Shown here: positions 28,756 through 36,269 of the stretch, piece by piece
How the letters are laid out: every line of letters begins with the position of its first letter
Numbering within the stretch: the first letter of the stretch is position 1
From: Mesorhizobium loti CJ3sym
GTDB lineage: Bacteria; Pseudomonadota; Alphaproteobacteria; Rhizobiales; Rhizobiaceae
DNA length: 36,363 nucleotides
Assembly (NCBI RefSeq): GCF_000472785.1
Contig: NZ_AXAL01000041.1
Coordinates: 1 to 36,363, forward strand
Reading direction: 5' to 3'
Notes under the pieces: model-generated
What the model saw: only the letters and a program-made list of their open reading frames with translations
What the model was told of the DNA's origin: nothing
The model's database searches: none
Translations under genes and position numbers: made by a program

Positions 28756-31335
28756 CTATTTCAATGAGGCAAGGGCTTGATCGATCTCTGCCATGTGCTC
28801 GCTGAAGTACCCATCATATTGTGGGTAGCCCGCGCCACGGTAGAATGTCCAGGCTGTTTGCATCGCTTGACGAGCCTCGGTAATCAGCTTCGCGTCGGAT
28901 CTCTTGCGCCCCAGTATGAGGAGCGCCTCGCCGACGCTGCCTTGCAGCGATGCCCACTGCAGCGGTGCGCTCTGGCGCGTCCATTCCTCCAGAGCATCCT
29001 GATACGAGGCGAGCCCCGCTTCGATGGTTGCCTCGTCCCCAGACCGCTCGCCGGCGACCACAAGCGTTCGCCCCAGATTGTTATGTGCGGTCGCCCAGCC
29101 GAAGGGCTCGCGCTCGCGCGTCCACTCTTCAAGCGCCCTCCGATAAGCCTGGGCCGCCAACGTGAGACTTGCTGTCCCGGTCTCGCGCTGGCCAAGGGAG
29201 GACAGGGCATTGCCCAGATTGCTCTGTTCCGTAGCCCACAGCAGCGGCACGCGTTCGCGCGTGTTCTCCATGAGCGCGGCATTGTAGGCGTCCACGGCAC
29301 GCCGAAGCATCTCGCTGCCGTCGAGCCGGTCGCCGATCGCCCATAGTGCGCTGCCGAGCCCATCCTGCGTCGCGGCCCAGGAGAGGGGATCAAGCTTGCG
29401 GGTCAGTGTCGTCAGCACATCCTGGTAGGCGTCGACTGCTTCACGCAACCGGTCCGGCTCGTTGCCGCGCAAGCCGATCCAAGCGATGGCGTCGGCTTCG
29501 CCCTTACGCGCCAAAGCCCACTTGAGTGGCTGTCGGTCACGCGAAATCGCCTGCCGAGCGGCAGCGAAGGCAATCGCCGCTTGCTGGTATTGCTCAGGTC
29601 CGCTCTTGCGCGTGCCAAGCAATACTAGCGCGGTGCCGAGATTGGACTGAGCCTCTGCCCACAGCGAGGGATCGACCTCTTTGATGCCGCTGGAGACAAT
29701 GCCGGAGAAGATGCCAACCGCTTGCTCCAGCGATGCGGAGTCGCTCTGGCGCTCCCCATATATATACATCGCCAGGCCGAGGTCGTTCTGGGTCATCACC
29801 AATTGCGCTGTCAGGCGATCCTGGGGAAGCAGCTTGGCCGCTTCGGCAAAGGTTCGCATCGAGACCTGCAATGCCTTGTTGTCGCCGCGAAACGTGCCAT
29901 AAGCGCGGATGGCATTGGCTTGCGCCAGCTTGTAATGCCAGGCGAGGTTCGTGTCCCATTTCTTCACCTCCTCGAACGCCTTGCGGTAATCGTCGGCGGC
30001 CTCCATCTGCTGGAAGGCGAGGAAATAGGTATCGCCGCTGCGGCTATAGACTTCCGCGAATTCGATCCGCCTGGCCTTCACGTCGGCCTCAGCCTGATCG
30101 ACAGTTTTGGACAGTTGCGCAACGCGCGCCTTGGCCTGTTGCTGGAACTGGATCGCTGCGGTCACCGCACCATCGGCAAGCGCCTCTTCCGCGAGCTTCG
30201 ACAAGCGCACGATGTCCACGTCAGTGCTCTTCAGCGCCTGCCTTTCCGCAATGATGGTCTTGAGATACTCGGTCTGGCCGCGCAGCAGCCGGTCCAGTTC
30301 GCGCGGGTCGCTCGGCACATCGGTGCCAAGAGCGGCTAGCAGGCCATAGAGCGTGCCGAGCGGAACAGCTTCTGAGTTAGCCGCGGCTTCGACGATACGC
30401 CTGGTGTCAGGAGGTGTGGTGGCGATGGTGAGCAGCAGCTTGCGGTGCTCGCCGCGGATGGCGGCATCGTCACCCGTCGCCTGTTCCGGCGACAGTCCGA
30501 AATAAAGCAGCCTGCGCAGGCTGGCATTGGTCCATGGCCGCTGGCGGCCACCGGTCTGCACATAGACTTCTTCGGCGACCATTGTCATCACGTCGCCGAA
30601 GGCAAAGCCACCGGCAGCGAGATGCTTCAGCAGGGCTGCAGCATAGGGGCTGTTGCCGCCAGCATCCCCGTCGAGTGCAGCGTGGCCAGGCTCGGCGGCA
30701 AAGCCGATCACCTCGCCCAGACTTTGGGGGGCGTCGGCGGCATCGGCCAGTGAAGCCGCTCCCCGTGTCATGTCGAGCCCCGCGGCTGCGACCAACACCG
30801 GGCCGGAGGCCGTGGTCATTGTTGCGCCCGGAGGGAATGGGTTGGTGCGACACGCGTCCAGCAACACGATTGCGACGGGAACCCTGGCCTTAAGATCAGC
30901 CAGCAGACCAGACAACGGTACCAGGCTCTCGCCGGCCTCGGCAAGCGAGGACGGGTCTGCGCTGACAGGCACGAGATAGTTCTCACCGCCGGCTTCGATG
31001 CCGTGTCCCGAATAGTAGAGCAGCGCGACATCGGCGCCGGCTGCGTCTTCCACGAAGCGTTGCAGGCTGCGGTCGAGCTTCGCCTTGTCGCCGTCGGTTA
31101 CCGAGGTGACGTCGAAGCCGAGTTCGCCCAGTAGCCTGTCGACGGCACGGGCGTCGTTTGCGGGGTTTGGCAGGGTGGGCAGATTGTCATAGTGCGACTC
31201 GCCAATCACCAGGGCCACGCCGCGCATCGGTTTGGCATCCGCAGCGCACGCTGGTGCGTGGAAAAAGAGCGCGAAACATACCGCTAACAGCAGCGCTGCA
31301 GCTAGGGCTCCACGATGCCGGCCCACCATCCCCAT
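28756..31335 (-). CDS. Exported caspase-like peptidase (C14) with TPR-like repeats, 859 aa
   Basis: A signal peptide or anchor (residues 1-32, ALAAALLLAVCFALFFHAPA) is followed by a C14 caspase domain: GVALVIGESHYDNLPTLPNP, catalytic His111 in YYSGHGIEAGGENYLVPV and Cys162 in VLLDACRTNPF. Both dyad residues are present, so it should be active toward an unknown peptide, probably Arg/Lys-type as in orthocaspases. Residues of about 330-450 are coiled-coil-like. From about 470 on, 40-50-residue helical repeats recur (WAEAQSNLGTALVLLGTRKS, WAATQDGLGSALWAIGDRLD, WATEQSNLGNALSSLGQRET, WATAHNNLGRTLVVAGERSG), a TPR-like array for protein binding. The domain order caspase then TPR is known from HetF-like proteins. 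Export puts it where the CHASE2 sensor faces. Confidence 0.9.
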   Translation of the reverse strand: MGMVGRHRGALAAALLLAVCFALFFHAPACAADAKPMRGVALVIGESHYDNLPTLPNPANDARAVDRLLGELGFDVTSVTDGDKAKLDRSLQRFVEDAAGADVALLYYSGHGIEAGGENYLVPVSADPSSLAEAGESLVPLSGLLADLKARVPVAIVLLDACRTNPFPPGATMTTASGPVLVAAAGLDMTRGAASLADAADAPQSLGEVIGFAAEPGHAALDGDAGGNSPYAAALLKHLAAGGFAFGDVMTMVAEEVYVQTGGRQRPWTNASLRRLLYFGLSPEQATGDDAAIRGEHRKLLLTIATTPPDTRRIVEAAANSEAVPLGTLYGLLAALGTDVPSDPRELDRLLRGQTEYLKTIIAERQALKSTDVDIVRLSKLAEEALADGAVTAAIQFQQQAKARVAQLSKTVDQAEADVKARRIEFAEVYSRSGDTYFLAFQQMEAADDYRKAFEEVKKWDTNLAWHYKLAQANAIRAYGTFRGDNKALQVSMRTFAEAAKLLPQDRLTAQLVMTQNDLGLAMYIYGERQSDSASLEQAVGIFSGIVSSGIKEVDPSLWAEAQSNLGTALVLLGTRKSGPEQYQQAAIAFAAARQAISRDRQPLKWALARKGEADAIAWIGLRGNEPDRLREAVDAYQDVLTTLTRKLDPLSWAATQDGLGSALWAIGDRLDGSEMLRRAVDAYNAALMENTRERVPLLWATEQSNLGNALSSLGQRETGTASLTLAAQAYRRALEEWTREREPFGWATAHNNLGRTLVVAGERSGDEATIEAGLASYQDALEEWTRQSAPLQWASLQGSVGEALLILGRKRSDAKLITEARQAMQTAWTFYRGAGYPQYDGYFSEHMAEIDQALASLK

Positions 31336-32112
31336 CTTTCGCCCTAGATGTTCATTCCGAGCCTATCGTAATGCGTCGATGATGGCGGCTCAATGGCAGT
31401 TGCGGCAACGCGGTCAATGTCCGGCGGTGGCGATAACCAACCGAGGAAAGCGCCAGGCTGGACTCCGTGAAATTCGGAACAGAGCTTAGCCGTTCGCCAG
31501 CGTTGCGATCTCTGATATCGGACGAGATGCGTTCTAAGCCTTCATCTGTACTTTGCGCCATGCCGCAGCTCCTCGAGTGCGCAAGTCCCCACATTACCGC
31601 GGCATCCGCCCAATAGCTCAGGGCGATAGTGGTTGGACTGAATGTCAGAAATGCGCCTCGAAGCCGATATCAAGAGTCGGCGTACCGAATGTCCTGTTTG
31701 GGGCCGAGAGCGGACTGGCATTGACCGAGGCGCCAGGCTGCTCGCCGACAAAGGGCTATGATACCAACGCCCTGCCCTCACCGAGCGAAAGGCATGGGCC
31801 AATATATCGCCCAAGGCAAACCGCAAGGGCCCGATCTGCTTCAGTCGCTTCCTCTAAAAGGCGCGCAACCAGGATTTTCGGTTCGCACCGATCGCATCGC
31901 CGGGGTCGAATTCCTCGAAGACCGCTGCGGCCGCCGCCCCGGTGACCTGCGAATCCGCTGGAAACGCCACATGGAAGCGAAGGGCTTTCGGCTACCATGG
32001 GGCACGAGATTGGCGCGGCGCACTGCCGGCGTCAAAAAAGTTCTGACCATGGTGCTGTGGAATGACGGAGGGCCAAAGGGCTTGGCCCTCCGTCCCCTGA
32101 TTGCGCAGTGGG
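31336..32112. other. 777-bp region without a well supported gene
   Basis: ORFs of 60-130 codons occur on both strands but are mutually overlapping, have Arg/Ser/Pro-biased text and no SD or motif. A short plus-strand frame from 31641 (MSEMRLEADIKSRRTECP) is slightly protein-like. The only firm structure is the hairpin at 32065-32093. Confidence 0.4.
32065..32093. terminator. Perfect 11-bp hairpin
   Basis: ACGGAGGGCCA (32065-32075) pairs perfectly with TGGCCCTCCGT (32083-32093) across a 7-nt loop. It lies just past the end of the minus-strand DUF680-like gene (stop at 32113), where it could terminate it, although no T-run follows. Confidence 0.5.
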
Positions 32113-32370
32113 TCAGGCCCGGAGGGGACAGTCCCGACCCGTGAACTCAGCGACCCCAGGTGCCTTGTGGCCGGGTTCGTCCGCATCAGATTTCATCGTC
32201 GCCTGGACGCCGTGCCGGACCATGTCCGGTTTGCGGATCGAGGCGGTGTAGGTGTCGTCGACAGCAGGAGCGCTCTGATTGGTGTGCTGCGGGTCAAAAT
32301 GGTCGCTGCCGGCAAAGGCGGCGCTCGTGGCAACGAGGAAGGCGGCAGCGGCAAGTGCGAGGTCTTTTAT
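32113..32370 (-). pseudogene. DUF680-like secreted protein lacking a standard start codon
   Basis: In frame, the minus strand reads IKDLALAAAAFLVATSAAFA GSDHFDPQHTNQSAPAVDD, matching the neighbour at 32433 (MTKLALSVAAMLLAASSAFA GSDHGANNSNQPVASVD) and the DUF680 pattern of signal peptide, GSDH and NQ-x-A-x-VD. Where the neighbour has ATG this copy has ATA (32368-32370), and no ATG, GTG or TTG occurs in frame upstream as far as about 32415. The tail TASIRKPDMVRHGVQATMKS is longer than usual. Either the start has mutated or ATA is used inefficiently. Confidence 0.55.
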
Positions 32371-32432
32371 GTCGATGGTTCCTGATGTTGAATGTTGAAG
32401 ATGTTCGAGGGATTGGTGGTGCGATATCGTGA

Positions 32433-32687
32433 TCAGCGGCCCCAGAGGCCGTCGTTGTTGTGCCTGTTGATGATGTCCTGCACCGAGGCCGGGTTGGTGC
32501 CGGTCGTGGTGTCGACGGCGTCCTGGCGAGCAGTGTTGGGGCGCGCGGTGTTGGGGGTCGAGGCGGTGGCAGCAGTGTCGACAGAAGCGACCGGCTGGTT
32601 GGAGTTGTTGGCGCCGTGATCACTGCCGGCGAAGGCAGAGCTTGCGGCAAGCAACATCGCAGCCACGCTGAGAGCGAGCTTGGTCAT
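32433..32687 (-). CDS. DUF680 family secreted protein, 84 aa
   Basis: MTKLALSVAAMLLAASSAFA is a clean signal peptide with AFA cleavage, followed by GSDHGANNSNQPVASVDTAA and a Thr/Asn/Ala-rich tail ending HNNDGLWGR. This is the profile of DUF680, a small secreted family I know from Mesorhizobium, function unknown. The start is supported by AAGGACCTATCGAA (SD AAGGA). The second family member lies 62 bp downstream in the same direction, so a tandem duplication is likely. Confidence 0.8.
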   Translation of the reverse strand: MTKLALSVAAMLLAASSAFAGSDHGANNSNQPVASVDTAATASTPNTARPNTARQDAVDTTTGTNPASVQDIINRHNNDGLWGR

Positions 32688-32940
32688 TTCGATAGGTCCT
32701 TGTTCCGTTTCTTGGTTGCGCGCCGAGAGAACGGCCTCGCTGATAACAAGACCCGGAAGGGCATCCCTTTATTCCTGGGTGCCGTCAGATTTCATTTGGA
32801 GGTCCAAAAATCGGGGCTGGCGGGCGGCCCGCGCGTGAAAGAGGTGGGGGCAACCTCTCTTGCCTGCTTCCTCTTTGGCGGATGCTGCGCGGTGACCAGC
32901 GCAGGCTGGCCACCGCGCGACAATAGCCTGCAAGGCATGT

Positions 32941-33230
32941 TTAGCGCGCGCGGTTCATCTCCACACTCGTCTTCGGGCTGTTATGGATCGTCTGGAAGAT
33001 CACGCAATATTTGTCGGTGAGTTCCGCCAGTTGACCGAGCTCGGCGTCCGTCGCGTCGGTGTCGACATCGAATGCCAGCCGATCGCCGCGAAGCCGACCG
33101 GCACGTCGTCGGCCACGCCCATCGTGCCGCGCAGGTCGACGTCGCCTTCGGCGATGACGACGACCGAGCAGAGCGGGATCTGCAGCACTGCGTCAACGGC
33201 CCGGTCATCTTTCTCCCCGCAAAGGGAGAG
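32941..33230 (-). pseudogene. OsmC/Ohr-family protein, C-terminal relic
   Basis: One frame gives VVVIAEGDVDLRGTMGVADD VPVGFAAIGW; after a shift near 33080 the next frame gives FDVDTDATDAELGQLAELTD KYCVIFQTIHNSPKTSVEMN RAR and TAA at 32941-32943. The order (E-G-D-x-D-L-R-G...VGF..I...D..T-D-A-x-x-x-x-L-x-x-L...YC-V-x-x-T) is that of OsmC-type peroxiredoxin-like proteins, including the resolving Cys (KYCV). The N-terminal half with the first redox Cys is missing. Family members reduce organic hydroperoxides. The 32688-32940 interval and the 33231-33488 interval show nothing else. Confidence 0.75.
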
Positions 33231-33488
33231 CCAGCGATGAAAGCTGCAATACGGCGTAAATGACTATCACCGTGCCATGGGCGATGTCCGCTTTTGATGA
33301 ATGGACGGGAACGCAGGAATGACTGCCATTGGGCGGTGGCTGCCATTCGAAGGTCCGGCGAGCATCGCTACCATGATGGGATGCTCAAGGATGCAAATCT
33401 ATCGCATCTTAAATGCCAACGAGTGATCAAAGATTAGTTTTGAGCCTCGATGAGACCAGCGAACCGGTAACGCCTCACCGCCTCGGTT

Positions 33489-33955
33489 CCCTCAAATTCG
33501 ACGCTCGCGTTCAAGATGCCTGATCAGCAAGGACATGTTCCGCCGATTAGCACGCCAAAAGACATCGAATGCATCTCCGGCAATCGGTATCGAACCGATC
33601 ACACCTTCAATAACTACGTTCGCAATCATGCGGATGAGCACGCTGACGGGCACGCCAATTCGAAAAGCCTCGACCACGATTATGCTCGAAAGGGCTACGC
33701 CCGCCCAATCACCAACGACGGGGATAAGGCCCAGAATTGCATCAACGCCGAAGCGAACTTTGGTACCGGGAATGGCGAACGCTACGTCTAGCAGGCGAGA
33801 AAGGCGGTCAAGCCTTTCGACACGTGCACGCAGATCGCTGGCGTCACCGATAGTCCATGATGCTGTATGTGCCATTGGGCCGACCTCTATACTGCATACG
33901 ATATGGGAAGGGATCGGCAGGCGCGCAAGCGACTGTAAAGGCGCAGTGGCACCCT
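33489..33955 (-). repeat. Inverted duplicate block, copy B (DUF4112 gene and upstream)
   Basis: Reverse complement of 19937-20394 at high identity, including the upstream sequence. Confidence 0.8.
33492..33875 (-). CDS. DUF4112 family protein, 127 aa (intact copy)
   Basis: MAHTASWTIGDASDLRARVE RLDRLSRLLDVAFAIPGTKV RFGVDAILGLIPVVGDWAGV ALSSIIVVEAFRIGVPVSVL and IRMIANVVIEGVIGSIPIAG DAFDVFWRANRRNMSLLIRH form a full DUF4112 protein. The two glycine-proline turns (GLIPVVGD, GSIPIAGD) flank hydrophobic helices likely to lie in the membrane. Length and ends are normal. It is the undamaged twin of the frameshifted copy at 20010. An AGGTCGG sequence precedes the ATG. The family's function is unknown. 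Confidence 0.88.
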   Translation of the reverse strand: MAHTASWTIGDASDLRARVERLDRLSRLLDVAFAIPGTKVRFGVDAILGLIPVVGDWAGVALSSIIVVEAFRIGVPVSVLIRMIANVVIEGVIGSIPIAGDAFDVFWRANRRNMSLLIRHLERERRI

Positions 33956-33966
33956 CGGAGTCTCCG

Positions 33967-34125
33967 ATGCTCGATATAGTGATTGTTCCATCCTATCATC
34001 AGGGCGGCCTCGAACTTGTAGCGGCACGCGGCTATCTGAACCGGCTGATGGATAACGCGCCCGTTGTCCGGTACCTCGCCCGGACTTTTCCCGAGGCCCT
34101 GTCTAGAATTTCAGAAGATGATTGA
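33967..34125 (+). pseudogene. Short fragment resembling the C-terminal tail of RepB-like partition proteins, 52 codons
   Basis: MLDIVIVPSYHQGGLELVAA RGYLNRLMDNAPVVRYLART FPEALSRISEDD ends at TGA 34123-34125. The text 'L-x-L-V-x-A-x-G-Y-L-x-x-L-L-x-N-x-x-V-V-R-Y-L-x-x-x-x-P-E' is the pattern I remember at the end of rhizobial RepB-like/ParB-related proteins. The DNA-binding parts are absent, so this is probably a transposed or eroded tail. It could instead be a genuine small protein. The identification rests on memory and is weak. Confidence 0.4.
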
Positions 34126-34141
34126 TCCCACCGGTCATAAC

Positions 34142-34483
34142 TTAGCCACGACGTTGACGCGGTGGCGCGGACAGTGTTCCTGGCCGGCGCCGGTCCGGCC
34201 ACTTTCCCAAAAGCGGTGTTGCTTCGTTCTCGCCTATTACCGATGTGCCGATGATGGGGATTAGTGACGGTTCTGATGTCTTATCCCGACGCTTTTTCAG
34301 TGCTTCGATTTCGTCGTCACGCCGAGTGATGCGGCTTTCCAAATTGGCAATGCGTTCGGTCAGGAAATAGCGGCCGACGATGAATCCTCCACCCCCAAAA
34401 AGGAGAGCAAAGGTCAGGAAGGCTATGGGGTTGTCGATGAGAAGAGCAGAATTGGTTCGGAAGAATTCGATTAGGTCGTGCAT
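34142..34483 (-). CDS. Membrane-anchored coiled-coil protein, 113 aa
   Basis: I start at the ATG at 34483 because GAAGGAATTTGGGCA gives a good SD; the longer frame to 34603 belongs to the upstream relic. MHDLIEFFRTNSALLIDNPI is followed by one transmembrane helix (AFLTFALLFGGGGFIVGRYF) and a short coiled coil (IANLESRITRRDDEIEALKK). The tail is basic and Pro-rich. It looks like a single-pass protein with a cytoplasmic coiled coil. It is the third gene of a minus-strand cluster starting at 35169. Function unknown. Confidence 0.65.
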   Translation of the reverse strand: MHDLIEFFRTNSALLIDNPIAFLTFALLFGGGGFIVGRYFLTERIANLESRITRRDDEIEALKKRRDKTSEPSLIPIIGTSVIGENEATPLLGKWPDRRRPGTLSAPPRQRRG

Positions 34484-34496
34484 TGCCCAAATTCCT

Positions 34497-34960
34497 TCAG
34501 TTTCTCGGAAGGGTGTAGATTTCCAGGCGAACCGGTCCGCGCTTGGTGCATCTCGTGCAGAAAAGCGCCCGCTCGATCGTGCTGAAAAGGGCTTGCTTGC
34601 CATAGCGCCGGACCATCGCTTCCGACTTCACTTCCGCATGATGCGAGCAGTGAACGCAGTGGGCGCGCGAAACTGCCAGCTGCGCAGATCGCCCAAGGCC
34701 ACATCCAGTCCAGGGTGAATATTTCCGTCTATGATCGTCTGCGGCGGGAGCTTAGCTTCGCCCGGTGTCAGAACCTTCTCCATGATGTGGCGACTGTCGT
34801 AGTGGATCAACAGCATGCCGGGTCGCCGCCGCATCGCAGCTTGCCAGGCAGCCATGCTGACGGCGAAATCGGAGGACCGGCTGATGGTTTCGAGAAGCGT
34901 CTTCTCATCCTCGCTGTCCCACACCTCGATGCGGTAATTGTTCTCATCGCGGTTGCTCAT
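34497..34960 (-). pseudogene. Zinc-finger-ended protein, frameshifted
   Basis: From the ATG at 34960: MSNRDENNYRIEVWDSEDEK TLLETISRSSDFAVSMAAWQ AAMRRRPGMLLIHYDSRHIM and LGDLRSWQFRA. An extra base near 34675 breaks the frame. In the next frame AHCVHCSHHAEVKSEAMVRR YGKQALFSTIERALFCTRCT KRGPVRLEIYTLPRN continues to TGA at 34497. The restored protein has an N-terminal domain and a C-terminal CxxC...CxxC zinc ribbon whose spacing recalls the small zinc-ribbon paralogues at 10.8-13 kb. Its ATG overlaps the upstream stop. Unrepaired, it ends 110 residues in and lacks the zinc ribbon. Confidence 0.65.
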
Positions 34961-35169
34961 AGTGGTCGTGCCCCATGCCAGCCGCGCGAAAAGCCGGATG
35001 AAACTGCCGCGCGCGATAGGGCAAGCTCACGTTCCAGCTCCACGTCCCTCGCAAGGGCCAACAACAAAGCGGCGACGACATCGCCACCTGCCGCATCTAT
35101 CGCTTCCAGGCCAATCCTCTCCAATTCCGACATAGCTTCGCCGGCTGGCGCGTCCTGGCACTTTCCCAT
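34957..35169 (-). CDS. Small helical protein, 70 aa
   Basis: The ATG at 35169 follows AGGAAAGG; a second ATG (MSELER, 35133) is possible. The protein reads MGKCQDAPAGEAMSELERIG LEAIDAAGGDVVAALLLALA RDVELERELALSRAAVS and is strongly alpha-helical and acidic. Its TGA overlaps the next gene's ATG (ATGA), marking a three-gene minus-strand operon with 34960 and 34483. Its upstream region is shared with the divergent gene at 35285 and contains the LexA-type box. Function unknown. Confidence 0.6.
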   Translation of the reverse strand: MGKCQDAPAGEAMSELERIGLEAIDAAGGDVVAALLLALARDVELERELALSRAAVSSGFSRGWHGARPL

Positions 35170-35187
35170 TGCCTTTCCTGCTCACAA

Positions 35188-35206
35188 GCTGTCAGGGAAT
35201 AAGGAA
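35188..35206. promoter_or_regulatory. Inverted repeat GGAATA-N7-TATTCC
   Basis: An inverted repeat in the divergent intergenic region, about 19-37 bp upstream of the 35169 start. It could be an operator for the minus-strand operon. Confidence 0.35.
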
Positions 35207-35232
35207 CATATTCCTGTCCCGTCAAGGTGCAC

Positions 35233-35258
35233 TTGACACATTTGTTCTTATTTTGTTC
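35233..35258 (+). promoter_or_regulatory. -35 element TTGACA overlapping a LexA-type SOS box
   Basis: TTGACA (35233-35238) is followed at 6 bp by GTTCTTATTTTGTTC (35244-35258), an exact alphaproteobacterial LexA box GTTC-N7-GTTC. It ends 26 bp before the ATG at 35285, where LexA would block the promoter. The box lies in a divergent region, so it could also affect the minus-strand operon. Confidence 0.65.
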
Positions 35259-35284
35259 ACTGTCGGCAAATTGGAGACACAGTC

Positions 35285-35563
35285 TTGAAACCAATCACCG
35301 CCACCGAAGACGAGCAACCCGAACTCTACGCCATCGTCAGGCGAGAGCTTCCCGCCATACACCGAGCCGTCAACAAGATGGCCAAACAGATGCGCGGCCT
35401 TTCCGATGTCAGCCAAAAGCAGGCGATCGCCGAATTGACCGCCATGTGGTGCCTGGCAAATTATCCGGGAAACCTTGACCTCGCGATATCACTTTCGGAC
35501 GCGATACGTCACCAGACCGATATACACCTTCGAGAAGCCCAAAAGGCTGGCGCCCGCCACTGA
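35285..35563 (+). CDS. Putative SOS-regulated hypothetical protein, 92 aa
   Basis: The protein MKPITATEDEQPELYAIVRR ELPAIHRAVNKMAKQMRGLS is helical and amphipathic, continuing DVSQKQAIAELTAMWCLANY PGNLDLAISLSDAIRHQTDI. It has no signal peptide and no known domain. The GGAG at 35272-35275 (AATTGGAGACAC) serves as SD. The perfect LexA box upstream suggests induction after DNA damage; that is inference from the site alone. It could be a small DNA-damage effector or an orphan that gained the promoter. Confidence 0.65.
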   Translation: MKPITATEDEQPELYAIVRRELPAIHRAVNKMAKQMRGLSDVSQKQAIAELTAMWCLANYPGNLDLAISLSDAIRHQTDIHLREAQKAGARH

Positions 35564-35791
35564 TGGTCAAGCGCAACCGCACGATATCGACTCCGTCGGT
35601 CATAGATCGGCGGCGGTCGCACTAGGTCGCCTTGCCTGACTATATACGCATGCTGTCGCGGCGGGACCGCTTTATGCCCGCCCTCGCAGCGGCTCATCCT
35701 AGCCAGAAGCCGTGCTCCGCGAGCGAGGGCCATTTTAACATGCAATCTTTAAGGGCAGTAACCGTTGACTCTCGCATTCCGAGTGGGAAAA

Positions 35792-35878
35792 ATGCCGATG
35801 TGGCTCTTTACAGCAATCGTTATTGGGTTTGCCTTGGCTCTGTCCCTTGAGTGGGCCGTGGGCGGCTTTTCAAGGTAG
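35792..35878 (+). CDS. Single-TM miniprotein, 28 aa
   Basis: MPMWLFTAIVIGFALALSLE WAVGGFSR is one transmembrane helix with a small polar end, from an ATG at 35792 behind GAGTGGGAAAA. It is the third such miniprotein in the window. The preceding interval 35564-35791 holds no other supported gene. Confidence 0.45.
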   Translation: MPMWLFTAIVIGFALALSLEWAVGGFSR

Positions 35879-35909
35879 CGCACCCCTTCCACTATATTTG
35901 TGACGCAAA

Positions 35910-36149
35910 ATGGCGAAGCGACCGAAAATTCAGATGTTGCCGACGGTTCGTGGCTGCACGATCGACATGGAGGGCGATGAGCCGCGACCGACCAAGTGCA
36001 TAGTCGGGCTTCTGACAGAGGATGGGGTCACCCAGTTCGCACTCAGCAAGCAAGGCGCCAAGACCATGATGCTGGCGCTTCAGACCTTTCTCGACAGGGT
36101 GGACGCTGCGAAGCGCGAGGCGGCCGTCAAACGTCAAACAGATCGCTAG
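35910..36149 (+). CDS. Small hypothetical protein, 79 aa
   Basis: MAKRPKIQMLPTVRGCTIDM EGDEPRPTKCIVGLLTEDGV TQFALSKQGAKTMMLALQTF LDRVDAAKREAAVKRQTDR is a compact alpha/beta-looking protein with two cysteines. Its last codons and stop (TAG, 36147-36149) lie in DNA that, on the other strand, encodes the end of an SRAP relic, so its C-terminus is probably not native. The start lacks an obvious SD. No family is recognised. Confidence 0.55.
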   Translation: MAKRPKIQMLPTVRGCTIDMEGDEPRPTKCIVGLLTEDGVTQFALSKQGAKTMMLALQTFLDRVDAAKREAAVKRQTDR

Positions 36150-36269
36150 GCCCCCGGCCGATCTCGTCGATGATGTCGGGCGTGTTGTTGCGAGGCGACC
36201 CGACCTTGCTATTGATCGGCCACATCTTCATCAGATCGGACGGGAACGGGTTCATCAGGTCGCGAGGAT
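36127..36269 (-). pseudogene. SRAP C-terminal scrap cut by the right IS copy
   Basis: The minus strand reads DPRDLMNPFPSDLMKMWPIN SKVGSPRNNTPDIIDEIGRG PSDLFDV with TGA at 36127-36129, about 87% identical in DNA to 19780-19900. Its upstream side stops at the IS end near 36269. No active-site residues remain. It is the third SRAP remnant in the window. Confidence 0.85.
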
